Source: TMP-7 sp038212445 (GTDB lineage: Bacteria; Acidobacteriota; Terriglobia; Bryobacterales; Bryobacteraceae). From it: 64,000 nucleotides of DNA. Where the stretch lies: positions 62,001-126,000 of the forward strand of contig JBBQUM010000008.1 of assembly GCA_038212445.1 (NCBI GenBank), read 5' to 3'. The notes below the pieces were generated by a model. It saw only the letters and a list, made by a program, of their open reading frames with translations, was not told the origin of the DNA and did not search any database. The position numbers and the translations under genes were made by a program. Shown here one piece after another: positions 54,356 to 61,435 of this stretch (within the stretch, counting starts at the first letter, position 1; each line of letters starts with the position of its first letter).

Positions 54356-54978
54356 TCCTCCTACTGATGTCCAATGCGGGGCTGTTAGGGCTGGGCTACT
54401 ACTGGCTCGGCATCGGTGAAAGCTCGATCCTGCAACTGACGTGGAGCGCGGTTGTCGCCCTGCTGATTCTGTCTGCGGCGTTGCTGGTCCACCTAAGACC
54501 CTCTCTGAGGAATCTCCCGCTGCTGTTGTTCTTCAGCCTGGTGGTGATTGGGATCTACGGCCTGCTGGCGGCATGGCCTGATTACAGCTTCCCGGTGGCC
54601 AGTTGGATGACGCTGAAAACCAGAAAGCCAATCAAACCGGAGACAATCCAGAGCATCTTCAACACGATCCTGTTGATATTCCGCTGGGTGTTCATCCCAT
54701 GGCTGGTGGTCCCGCTGGGCGCAGCCATTGCCAAAGGCGGCATTCAGGGAATCAGGCTGTCCATCTGGCGCCGTCCAATCCTGTTCTGGTTGGAAGTGCC
54801 GCTGTTACTGCTGATCGCCATCGTCCTGCCCCTTCGACTTATCCAGTGGGTGCCGGCAGTAAAGTCGTTCTGGCTTCAAACTGCAAGCTTCACGATGCGA
54901 GCGCTGGTGGCCTACGTGCTCTTCGTCATCAGCCTGTGGCTACTCTCAAAACTGACGCAGTCCGCCAGGGAGGCGTAG
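54352..54978 (+). CDS. six-TM membrane protein downstream of the macroglobulin
   Basis: 208 residues from GTG 54352, overlapping the macroglobulin stop (GTGA). Six hydrophobic segments can be counted (about 1-20, 27-47, 53-73, 100-125, 138-160, 180-203). No family is recognised. Its tight coupling suggests it helps localise or secrete the macroglobulin, or is part of the same envelope-protection unit. It replaces the usual partners (PBP1C or YfaA/YfaQ) seen elsewhere. Confidence 0.65.
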   Translation: MILLLMSNAGLLGLGYYWLGIGESSILQLTWSAVVALLILSAALLVHLRPSLRNLPLLLFFSLVVIGIYGLLAAWPDYSFPVASWMTLKTRKPIKPETIQSIFNTILLIFRWVFIPWLVVPLGAAIAKGGIQGIRLSIWRRPILFWLEVPLLLLIAIVLPLRLIQWVPAVKSFWLQTASFTMRALVAYVLFVISLWLLSKLTQSAREA

Positions 54979-54994
54979 GGCGCTGGCGGCTTGG

Positions 54995-55011
54995 ACGGGC
55001 CGGGAGGCCCT
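54995..55011. repeat. palindromic repeat, copy 2 (ACGGGCC-GGGA-GGCCC)
   Basis: The 16 nt ACGGGCCGGGAGGCCC followed by TCTAC are the same as at 31323, apart from GT lost after the right arm. It lies 17 nt after the six-TM gene stop. It may be a REP-like element also serving as a transcription end. Confidence 0.55.
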
Positions 55012-55089
55012 CTACTTCCCTGCTGCACGGACGGGGCTCCCGCTCCCGCCCCATCCTGGGATTGACGACAAGCTTCACCCGGGGGGTTT

Positions 55090-55407
55090 TTAGGCGGTGG
55101 CGCCGCCGAGCAGGGCGCCAACCAGGAGGGGCACTACGTGGATCAGCACTGCCACAAATGCTCCCATGCCGGCAAAGATGCCGACCAGTGGCATTCCTAA
55201 CAGAAATGTCGAGAAGACCATGATCAGTCCGGCCAGGATCAACGCCGGCAGGCAGACCGCTAATAGCGCATCGCCGGTGTTGCCGGCTTTCCTGCCGCCC
55301 ACGAAGCCGGCGATCAGCGGCCCCAATAAAGGGAGCCATAACAGCAAGATCGACAAGACGAACATCCAGATCACCGCCCCAACTACGCTGCCTTTATGCT
55401 GTGCCAT
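55090..55407 (-). CDS. small membrane protein of unknown function
   Basis: 105 residues with three or four hydrophobic segments (about 8-35, 48-72, 74-103) and a Gly-rich loop (VGGRKAGNTGDA) typical of DUF5518-like or related small membrane proteins. No catalytic motif is seen. It is a lone minus-strand gene, convergent with the six-TM gene and divergent from the sigma-factor gene. Confidence 0.6.
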   Translation of the reverse strand: MAQHKGSVVGAVIWMFVLSILLLWLPLLGPLIAGFVGGRKAGNTGDALLAVCLPALILAGLIMVFSTFLLGMPLVGIFAGMGAFVAVLIHVVPLLVGALLGGATA

Positions 55408-55498
55408 CTAAGGTCATTTACGCGTCAAACGCCTGAGTTGTTCCGTGGTTAACTTCATCCTGGAGGCATCCGATTGAGCAAGCGGTCGCGTATACTTC

Positions 55499-55512
55499 AC
55501 TGTACGAACAGT
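55499..55512. promoter_or_regulatory. small inverted repeat upstream of the sigma factor
   Basis: ACTGT (55499-55503) and ACAGT (55508-55512) are inverse complements around ACGA, 27 nt upstream of the sigma-factor start. It may be an operator; no data identify the binder. Confidence 0.25.
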
Positions 55513-55538
55513 ATGAATAGGACTATCTGGAGAGCCCG

Positions 55539-56153
55539 ATGATCCGCTGGTTTATTTTGACAGCGGTGTTGCCGGCGCTGGCGGCGTTGTTGAAGCATCA
55601 GGACGATGGCGACCTGGTTGACCGGCTAAAACGCCGCGACCCACAGGCCCTGTCGGAACTCTACGATCGATACGGCAGGCTCACCTACTCGGTGATTTTG
55701 CGGGTGGTCCACAACGAGGGCGTAGCCGAGGATCTGGTACAGGAAACCTTCTTACGGATCTGGAATCGTGCGGCGGCGTTTGATCAGACTCGGGGAGCAC
55801 TGGGTCCCTGGATTCTCACCGTCGCCAGAAACCGTGCGATCGACTATTTGCGATCGGTGGAGGGGCGGGCGTCGGAGAGTATTTTCCAGATCGACAAACT
55901 GGAGCATCCGGCTCTGTTCTGCGATCTGGAGAGCGGTATTCTGAACCTCGACCGCGTACGCGTCGTGCAGGCCGCCATGTCGAAACTCAATGCGAACCAG
56001 CGCATGGTGATCGAGCTGGCCTATTTTGAAGGACTCAGCCAGACGGAGATGTCAGAGCGACTGAAGCAGCCACTGGGAACGGTGAAGAGCTGGGTGCGCG
56101 GGGCGCTCAAGACCTTGCGTGACGAAATCGGAGAGGCAGTGGTCGTCGCATGA
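55539..56153 (+). CDS. ECF RNA polymerase sigma factor (SigK-like)
   Basis: 204 residues. Region 2 shows ALSELYDRYGRLTYSVILRVV, DLVQETFLRIW, and GPWILTVARNRAIDYLRS (about 35-115); region 4 shows LNANQRMVIELAYFEGLSQ and the LKQPLGTVKSWVRGALKTLR helix-turn-helix. The N-terminal ~20 residues are hydrophobic (WFILTAVLPALAALL), so the true start may be further in. It recognises alternative promoters and is held by the anti-sigma factor at 56150, which overlaps by 4 nt. Confidence 0.9.
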   Translation: MIRWFILTAVLPALAALLKHQDDGDLVDRLKRRDPQALSELYDRYGRLTYSVILRVVHNEGVAEDLVQETFLRIWNRAAAFDQTRGALGPWILTVARNRAIDYLRSVEGRASESIFQIDKLEHPALFCDLESGILNLDRVRVVQAAMSKLNANQRMVIELAYFEGLSQTEMSERLKQPLGTVKSWVRGALKTLRDEIGEAVVVA

Positions 56154-56836
56154 CCCACGAAGAGATGAGCGAACTTTACGAACTCTACGCGCTCGGTGTG
56201 CTCGAACCCGTTGAACGGGCGGAGATCGACCAGCACATCGCCGACGGATGCAAGTCCTGCACCGCCGCGGTGAAGCGCGCATCGGTGACCAACGCCATCG
56301 TGATGTCGTTTGCGGCCGACGCCGAGCCGCCCAAACGGCTGAAGCGGCGGATACTGGCGGCAATTGGCGTGGAGTCGAGGAACTTAAGCTGGCTCGTGTG
56401 GGCCGGAGCGTCGGCGGCGCTGCTGGTTGGGCTGTTGTGGTTCAGCGTGGAGTCGCGGCAGAAGTCAGAGGAACTGGCGGCGGCGCGCGCGGTACTCGAC
56501 ATTGTCAACAGTCCAGAGACGCGTGCGGTGAGCTTTGGCGCCGGGCCTCACGGGAACGTGTTCGTCAATCCGTCGAGCGGCGTCCTATTGATCGCTACCA
56601 ACCTGCCGAAGCTTGAGCCCGGCAAGACTTTCGAGATGTGGGTGATCCCCAAAGGCGGCGCCCCCAGGCCCGCCGGCTTGTTTAAGACCGACGCGAACGG
56701 CAAAGCGAGCCACGTGCTGCCGGGCGCGATCGACCTGAGCACGACAGGCGCGGTAGCGGTGACCGTGGAGCCCGATGCCGGCTCGCAGGCGCCCACGTCG
56801 ACGCCGATTATCGTCGCCCCGTTAGCTGGATCGTAG
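56150..56836 (+). CDS. RskA-type membrane anti-sigma factor
   Basis: 228 residues. The N-terminal anti-sigma domain (about 1-60) has LYELYALGVLEPVE and a zinc-type H-x4-C-x2-C motif (HIADGCKSC). One membrane helix (about 80-98) follows, and then an extracytoplasmic domain with FEMWVIPKGG, LFKTDANGKAS, typical of RskA C-termini. It should hold the ECF sigma factor until an envelope signal releases it by proteolysis. The gene overlaps the sigma gene by 4 nt and ends 3 nt before the convergent ADOP gene. Confidence 0.9.
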   Translation: MTHEEMSELYELYALGVLEPVERAEIDQHIADGCKSCTAAVKRASVTNAIVMSFAADAEPPKRLKRRILAAIGVESRNLSWLVWAGASAALLVGLLWFSVESRQKSEELAAARAVLDIVNSPETRAVSFGAGPHGNVFVNPSSGVLLIATNLPKLEPGKTFEMWVIPKGGAPRPAGLFKTDANGKASHVLPGAIDLSTTGAVAVTVEPDAGSQAPTSTPIIVAPLAGS

Positions 56837-56838
56837 AG

Positions 56839-59490
56839 CTATTCGGACCTCAGCATAGTCGATGGATCGATGCGCACGGCGCGAATCACTGGCGGCAGTG
56901 CGGCCAGCAGTGCGGTAACAAAGATGATGACCGCGGGTATGGCGAGTACGGGCAAGTCTGTGGTCTTCACTTCGTATAGCAGCTTGCCGAGGTAGCGTTC
57001 CGAGCCGGCGCCGATGGCCAACCCCGAGACAGCGCCGAGCGCGAGCATCGCGAAGACATCAGAGGTGACCCGTCTGGCGACGTCGCCCGCGCGAGCGCCG
57101 AGCGCCATGCGTATCCCAATCTCGCGGCGGCGCTGAAGCACTGAGTAATTCAAAACGCCGTAGAGGCCGACGGCCGCAAGCAACAGTGCCACCACCGCAA
57201 AGAAGAGTGACAGCGTCGCCAGCAGGCGCTCTCGGATAGCGTGCTGCTGGACCAACTCGGTCTGGGTGCGCGCGCTCGCCACGCGGAATCCGGACCGCGC
57301 CTGAGCCACTGCCTGGCTTAGCGTTGGGATCATCGCTGCTGGATCGCCGGCGGTACGCACCACGTACGTCGCCCAGTCCGGCGGGTCTTCCTTGTCGCTT
57401 CTGAACGGGGTGTAGAAGGTCGGTTTCAGTGGTTCCCGCAGATCCTGATAGCGGGCATTGCGAACATACCCGACGATTTCCACAGTCGCCCGTTTACTGC
57501 CCTTCGCCGTTCTGTCCTCCGTCTCAAACGACTTACCCGTTGGATCCAGGCCATTGAAGAATCGCTTCGCAAAAGCTTCATTGACGATGGCTGTGTTTGG
57601 CCGCTGGTCGGTGGCGCGGAAATCACGTCCGCCGATGAGCGTGATCTTCATGGCTTCGAGCCATCCTGGCGAGACGTCGAGAGCATACGGGGCATCTTCA
57701 GGCGACTGCCCGTTGACCCATATTCCATAGGAGGCGGCGTTGCCGCTCATCAAAGCCCAACTGGATATACCCACCGACTGAACACCGCCCACAGCCTTCA
57801 AGCGCTCGCCTACCAATTCCCAGTACACTGCCGCCTGCCCCTCTTTGGTGGAGGTCTCGAGCGTGAGCACATGTTCGGCAACAAAACCCGTGGGCTGATT
57901 CGACATGCGTTCAAAAGTAGAAACAAACAGGCCGCAAAAGAAGTGAACGAGGAAACAGAAAGCCACCTGCGCCGCCACTAGAGCATTCATCAGCCGACGG
58001 CGCGAATGCGGATCTTCGCCGCCGCGCAAGGCGCTCATCGGCTTTACGGCGGAGGCTCGCAGTGCAGGAATGAGTCCGAACGCGAGCGTGACCACGAGGG
58101 CCAGCACCGCCGAGAATCCGAGCACGCGCCAGTCAGCCGGCAGGACGAGTTGCACCGGGTTCTCGCCGTCGTTGATCAGGCGCACCACCAGCGGCGCCGA
58201 CCACCAGGCGAACACGCCGCCCAGCAGCGACGCCGCCAGCGCGATCAACCCTCCTTCCACCATCACCATTTGAACGAGGCGCGCGCGCCCGGCTCCAATC
58301 GACACCCGCAGTGCCATCTCGCGGGCTCGGGCTGCTGCCTGCGCGGTCATCAGGTTTGCGACATTCGCGCAAGCGATGAGCAGAACCAGCAGCACCACCA
58401 CTCCGAGAATCGCCAGCGAACGGCGGTAGTCTTTTTGCAGTCCCGAATAGCCGGCCGCCGCGTTCTCGAGGGAGAGCGGAGCTTGCACATATTCCGCACG
58501 CTGCTTCTCGCTGGAGGTACCGGTTGGCCAAGCCTTCACACGCTCCTGCCGGTATCCGTTGAGCGTGGCTTGCAGTTTCTGTTGCAACTGCCGGGTGTCA
58601 ACGCCCGGCTTGGGGCGTGCCCAGATGCGGAACCAGCCCCAATTCGCCGCGTTAATGGCACGGTCGTTCATCATGGTGGGCAGATAGAAGTCGGTGAACG
58701 CTCCTGTTTCCGTACCGGTGAAGCCGGGTTGGATGACGCCGATAATCTCGTATGGCTTGCCCATCCGGAAGACTTTTCCGATCACCTTGGGGTCACGCCC
58801 GAAGCGGCGCGTCCAGTAGTCGTAAGAGAGGACCGCGTAGGGGTGCGCTCCGGGCTTCAAATCGTCGGCGGTAGTGAACAGGCGTCCGACCGCCGGTTTG
58901 AGCCCCAGCATCTCGAAGGTCCAACCAGAGACGAATTGTTTGTAGACTCGCTCGATGTCGGTAGGACCGCCATAGGTGATGCCGTTGCGGCTGAAATAGG
59001 AGAGGGCCGCCAGTTCGGCCTGGCCGGCGACGGCCGCACGCAGTACGCGGAACGCAGGGTATTCGAACGTGTCGGAGGTAATCGGCGAGCCATCAGGAGC
59101 GGTGCCGCCGATCGTCAGTACATACAGACCCTGCGGGTCGGCTACCGGTAGCGGACGCAGCAGAATCGCGTCGATGAGCCGGAATGCTGAGCTGCAAGCG
59201 CCGATGGCCAACGCGAGCGAGAGAATGGCTGCGCCCGACGCCACGCGGTTCTTCCTCAGCTGTCGAAATCCGAAGGTCACATCAGCGGACAAAGACTCGA
59301 GCCAGGGCGCGAGCTTCACGTCGCGACTGTCCTCGCGACTGCGCAGCACCGAGCCGAAAGCCCTGCGCGCATCGTCGGGATCGCGACCCTGATCGATCGC
59401 TTCCTGAATGTGCGATTCCAACTCTTCGTCGATTTCGCGAGTGATGCGGTCACCGCGGAAGACATTTGCGACGCGCGACCAAAACGACAT
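56839..59490 (-). CDS. ADOP-type orphan permease, full length
   Basis: 883 residues. The N-terminal prefix domain (about 1-65, with ITREIDEELESHIQEAI) is followed by the first membrane helix (about 87-107), a MacB periplasmic core, an FtsX domain (about 350-470), a second MacB core and a second FtsX domain ending RIDPSTMLRSE. No ATPase gene is near. This is the intact version of the relic at 34390, and it shows the ordinary pair with PadR (1 nt between stop and start). Substrate unknown. Confidence 0.92.
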   Translation of the reverse strand: MSFWSRVANVFRGDRITREIDEELESHIQEAIDQGRDPDDARRAFGSVLRSREDSRDVKLAPWLESLSADVTFGFRQLRKNRVASGAAILSLALAIGACSSAFRLIDAILLRPLPVADPQGLYVLTIGGTAPDGSPITSDTFEYPAFRVLRAAVAGQAELAALSYFSRNGITYGGPTDIERVYKQFVSGWTFEMLGLKPAVGRLFTTADDLKPGAHPYAVLSYDYWTRRFGRDPKVIGKVFRMGKPYEIIGVIQPGFTGTETGAFTDFYLPTMMNDRAINAANWGWFRIWARPKPGVDTRQLQQKLQATLNGYRQERVKAWPTGTSSEKQRAEYVQAPLSLENAAAGYSGLQKDYRRSLAILGVVVLLVLLIACANVANLMTAQAAARAREMALRVSIGAGRARLVQMVMVEGGLIALAASLLGGVFAWWSAPLVVRLINDGENPVQLVLPADWRVLGFSAVLALVVTLAFGLIPALRASAVKPMSALRGGEDPHSRRRLMNALVAAQVAFCFLVHFFCGLFVSTFERMSNQPTGFVAEHVLTLETSTKEGQAAVYWELVGERLKAVGGVQSVGISSWALMSGNAASYGIWVNGQSPEDAPYALDVSPGWLEAMKITLIGGRDFRATDQRPNTAIVNEAFAKRFFNGLDPTGKSFETEDRTAKGSKRATVEIVGYVRNARYQDLREPLKPTFYTPFRSDKEDPPDWATYVVRTAGDPAAMIPTLSQAVAQARSGFRVASARTQTELVQQHAIRERLLATLSLFFAVVALLLAAVGLYGVLNYSVLQRRREIGIRMALGARAGDVARRVTSDVFAMLALGAVSGLAIGAGSERYLGKLLYEVKTTDLPVLAIPAVIIFVTALLAALPPVIRAVRIDPSTMLRSE

Positions 59491-59491
59491 C

Positions 59492-59821
59492 TCAGGCCAT
59501 CCTTAAAACGCGATTCACGGCCATGGTTACCGATTCCCAGCGGGATTCCTCAGCCGCCAGTTGACCGCGTCCGCCGGCGGTGAGGTCGTACATCCGCGCC
59601 CGGCGGCCGTTCTCCTTGGTGGTCCACTCCGCTTCAATCCAGCCCGCTTCTTCCATGCGATGCAGCGCGGGATAGAGCGAACCTTCTTCAACGCGCAGCA
59701 CCTCGCCCGACATTTCTTCGATGGCGGTCATGATCGCGTAGCCGTGCAGTTTCGGGCGCCGCGAGAGAATCTTGAGGACCATGAGGTCGAGTGAGCCTTG
59801 GAGGGAATCAGCTTTTGCCAT
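59492..59821 (-). CDS. PadR-family transcriptional regulator
   Basis: 109 residues. GSLDLMVLKILSRRPKLHGY, a recognition helix with SLYPALHRMEEAGW, the wing with WTTKENGRRARMYDLT and a C-terminal helix. It is the first gene of the operon with the ADOP permease and most likely represses it in response to an unknown ligand or membrane stress. The promoter and a perfect palindrome overlap its start codon. Confidence 0.92.
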   Translation of the reverse strand: MAKADSLQGSLDLMVLKILSRRPKLHGYAIMTAIEEMSGEVLRVEEGSLYPALHRMEEAGWIEAEWTTKENGRRARMYDLTAGGRGQLAAEESRWESVTMAVNRVLRMA

Positions 59822-59862
59822 ACTAAGCTTTCTTAGTATATAGAAGTCTGAGTATGTGTCAA
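59820..59862 (-). promoter_or_regulatory. padR promoter and operator
   Basis: On the minus strand TTGACA (59862-59857) and TATACT (59840-59835) are 16 nt apart. The perfect palindrome ATACTAAG-AAAG-CTTAGTAT (59839-59820) overlaps the -10 box and reaches the start codon, leaving almost no leader and no Shine-Dalgarno. A bound PadR would block both transcription and the start. Confidence 0.75.
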
Positions 59863-59878
59863 GCCCTGTGATAGGGTT

Positions 59879-61114
59879 TCAAGCTCGAAGCGAAGTTGTT
59901 GAACCGTCCTCCCACTCTTGAAGCAGCCGTTGTCCGATCGAGGCGAATTCCGGATGCTCTTTCATGTAGACCCTGACTTCCATTGATGTCTCCTGGAGGG
60001 CTTGATCGATGCGCTCGAGGGTCTGGCGGATTTTCGCGGGCGTACCGCCGCCGCGTGTTTCGCCGAGTTTCCGCAGTTCCTTCGCGGTCGGCCATTTGGT
60101 GGTGCCGTTGAGGGTGAGGGCCAGACTGTCCTTGGCAAGATAGAGCGATGTCGTCACCAGATCATAGGCGGGAGCGAGGCGCGCTTCGCCCAGAACGTCG
60201 TCATAGACGATTCCGAAGTTCTTGAGATGAGCATCGCCGTTACGGATGGCGCAGTTCAGCGCGATCAGGGTAAAGAGCTGTGAAGTATCCTCGTTGACGT
60301 GTGTTGAATTGGCGAATTGAGTGAAGCGCTTCATGACGGAGGTTTCGTAGCTACCGCGATACTTTTCATCGGTCCTGCGGGCGTTGAGTACGCAGAAATC
60401 CTCGAATCCCCGATAGGTTCCGTCGATGCGCAGATCGAAGCGATCGATCACCAGGGCCATGCCGTCATCAGCGAGTCGAAAGGGAGGCACATTGAGTCCG
60501 CACTTGCGCGCAGCGATCAGACAGAAATACTCATTCGCAGCTAATTGCGGGAATTCGTTGGCGTCCCATAGCTTCACGACGTGCGTCGCGCCGCGGTAGC
60601 TGTGCGAAAGCCGGTGTCCGGAATGTTCCATGTCCGTAAAGGCGTTTTCGTCGCGCACGAGGATCTTCGGCTGTACGCCGCTGATGCCGGAGAACGATGC
60701 GAACTTCTCCAACAGGTAGCGAAACAAATCGCCACCGCGCCGGCGTTCGAGAATCTCGTCCACCGCCTGGAATGGCACGTCCTCATGCAGATGTTCTTTG
60801 ACGCCGGTGTAGCGGATGCGGCCGACCTGAGAACGGCCGACCACCGAGAGCAGGTCGAACTCATCGAATGTACCGGTGGCTTTCGCGAAGGCAAGGCGCA
60901 GACGTTCACGGAGGAACCCTTCGGGCAGGTTCATCTCAAAAATAGGGAGCAAACCGAACGGCACGCTCCATGAGGGCAGGCGCACCGGCATGGTGACAGA
61001 TACGGATAGTGATGGCGGCGTGCCGGGCAGATAGGCGAAGGTGCTGCCGCGCTCACGGTCCCCGAAGCGGTCGAGCAGACCGGCCTCAGCCGCGTCGGTC
61101 CACACTTTGATCAT
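59879..61114 (-). CDS. hipA: HipA-family toxin kinase
   Basis: 411 residues. The N-terminal HipA subdomain (about 1-105, with FEMNLPEGFLRERL) precedes the kinase-like core: SGVQPKILV (G-x-Q-P-K, ATP loop), the helical lobe with VVKLWDANEFPQLAANEYF, and NGDAHLKNFG (catalytic loop D) plus YDLVTT (Mg site D). HipA-type kinases phosphorylate aminoacyl-tRNA synthetases or other targets and cause growth arrest. The start lies within the end of hipB (29-nt overlap). Whether it is a true toxin or a housekeeping variant cannot be told. Confidence 0.9.
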   Translation of the reverse strand: MIKVWTDAAEAGLLDRFGDRERGSTFAYLPGTPPSLSVSVTMPVRLPSWSVPFGLLPIFEMNLPEGFLRERLRLAFAKATGTFDEFDLLSVVGRSQVGRIRYTGVKEHLHEDVPFQAVDEILERRRGGDLFRYLLEKFASFSGISGVQPKILVRDENAFTDMEHSGHRLSHSYRGATHVVKLWDANEFPQLAANEYFCLIAARKCGLNVPPFRLADDGMALVIDRFDLRIDGTYRGFEDFCVLNARRTDEKYRGSYETSVMKRFTQFANSTHVNEDTSQLFTLIALNCAIRNGDAHLKNFGIVYDDVLGEARLAPAYDLVTTSLYLAKDSLALTLNGTTKWPTAKELRKLGETRGGGTPAKIRQTLERIDQALQETSMEVRVYMKEHPEFASIGQRLLQEWEDGSTTSLRA

Positions 61115-61364
61115 CGTGCTCCTCTTGCAGCAGTTCGTCGAGGGTGGGTCGCTCGGAACTGGCGGCTTGAAGTTTCAGCTCAAGTCCAAGCGCGGCAAGC
61201 AGCCTATTGAGCTTCGAGAATCCCAGTTCTCCCGCGCGACCGTTCTCGAGCGCGTCAAGCGTGGCACGGCTGAGACCAGCCTTGCGTGATAGCTCGCTCT
61301 GGGTAAGCTTGAGCTTTTTGCGGTTCTCAGCGATCTCCTCACCTACTGAAGTCAGAGCCAGCAT
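61086..61364 (-). CDS. hipB: HipB-like HTH antitoxin
   Basis: 92 residues. A five-helix XRE domain (about 5-65) has IAENRKKLKLTQSELSRKAGLSRATLDALEN, followed by an acidic disordered tail (about 70-92, DELLQEEHDD), the usual toxin-contact and degradation segment. It represses hipBA through the inverted repeat upstream and neutralises HipA by binding. Confidence 0.9.
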   Translation of the reverse strand: MLALTSVGEEIAENRKKLKLTQSELSRKAGLSRATLDALENGRAGELGFSKLNRLLAALGLELKLQAASSERPTLDELLQEEHDDQSVDRRG

Positions 61365-61380
61365 GTGCCTAGTATATCAA

Positions 61381-61408
61381 GCAAATATCTAAAGCAGAGA
61401 ATATTTGC
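61381..61408 (-). promoter_or_regulatory. hipBA operator (inverted repeat)
   Basis: GCAAATAT (61381-61388) and ATATTTGC (61401-61408) are perfect inverse complements 12 nt apart, in an AT-rich stretch directly upstream of hipB. TATACT (61376-61371) lies between it and the start codon and may be the -10 box; no clear -35 was identified. HipB-type repressors bind such repeats. Confidence 0.7.
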
Positions 61409-61435
61409 ACAATATAATAGGCAAAATAGTCCGAT

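Noticed and set aside
58006..59151. A 381-residue plus-strand frame inside the ADOP permease
   Set aside because: His/Arg/Gln-rich shadow of a full-length conserved permease.
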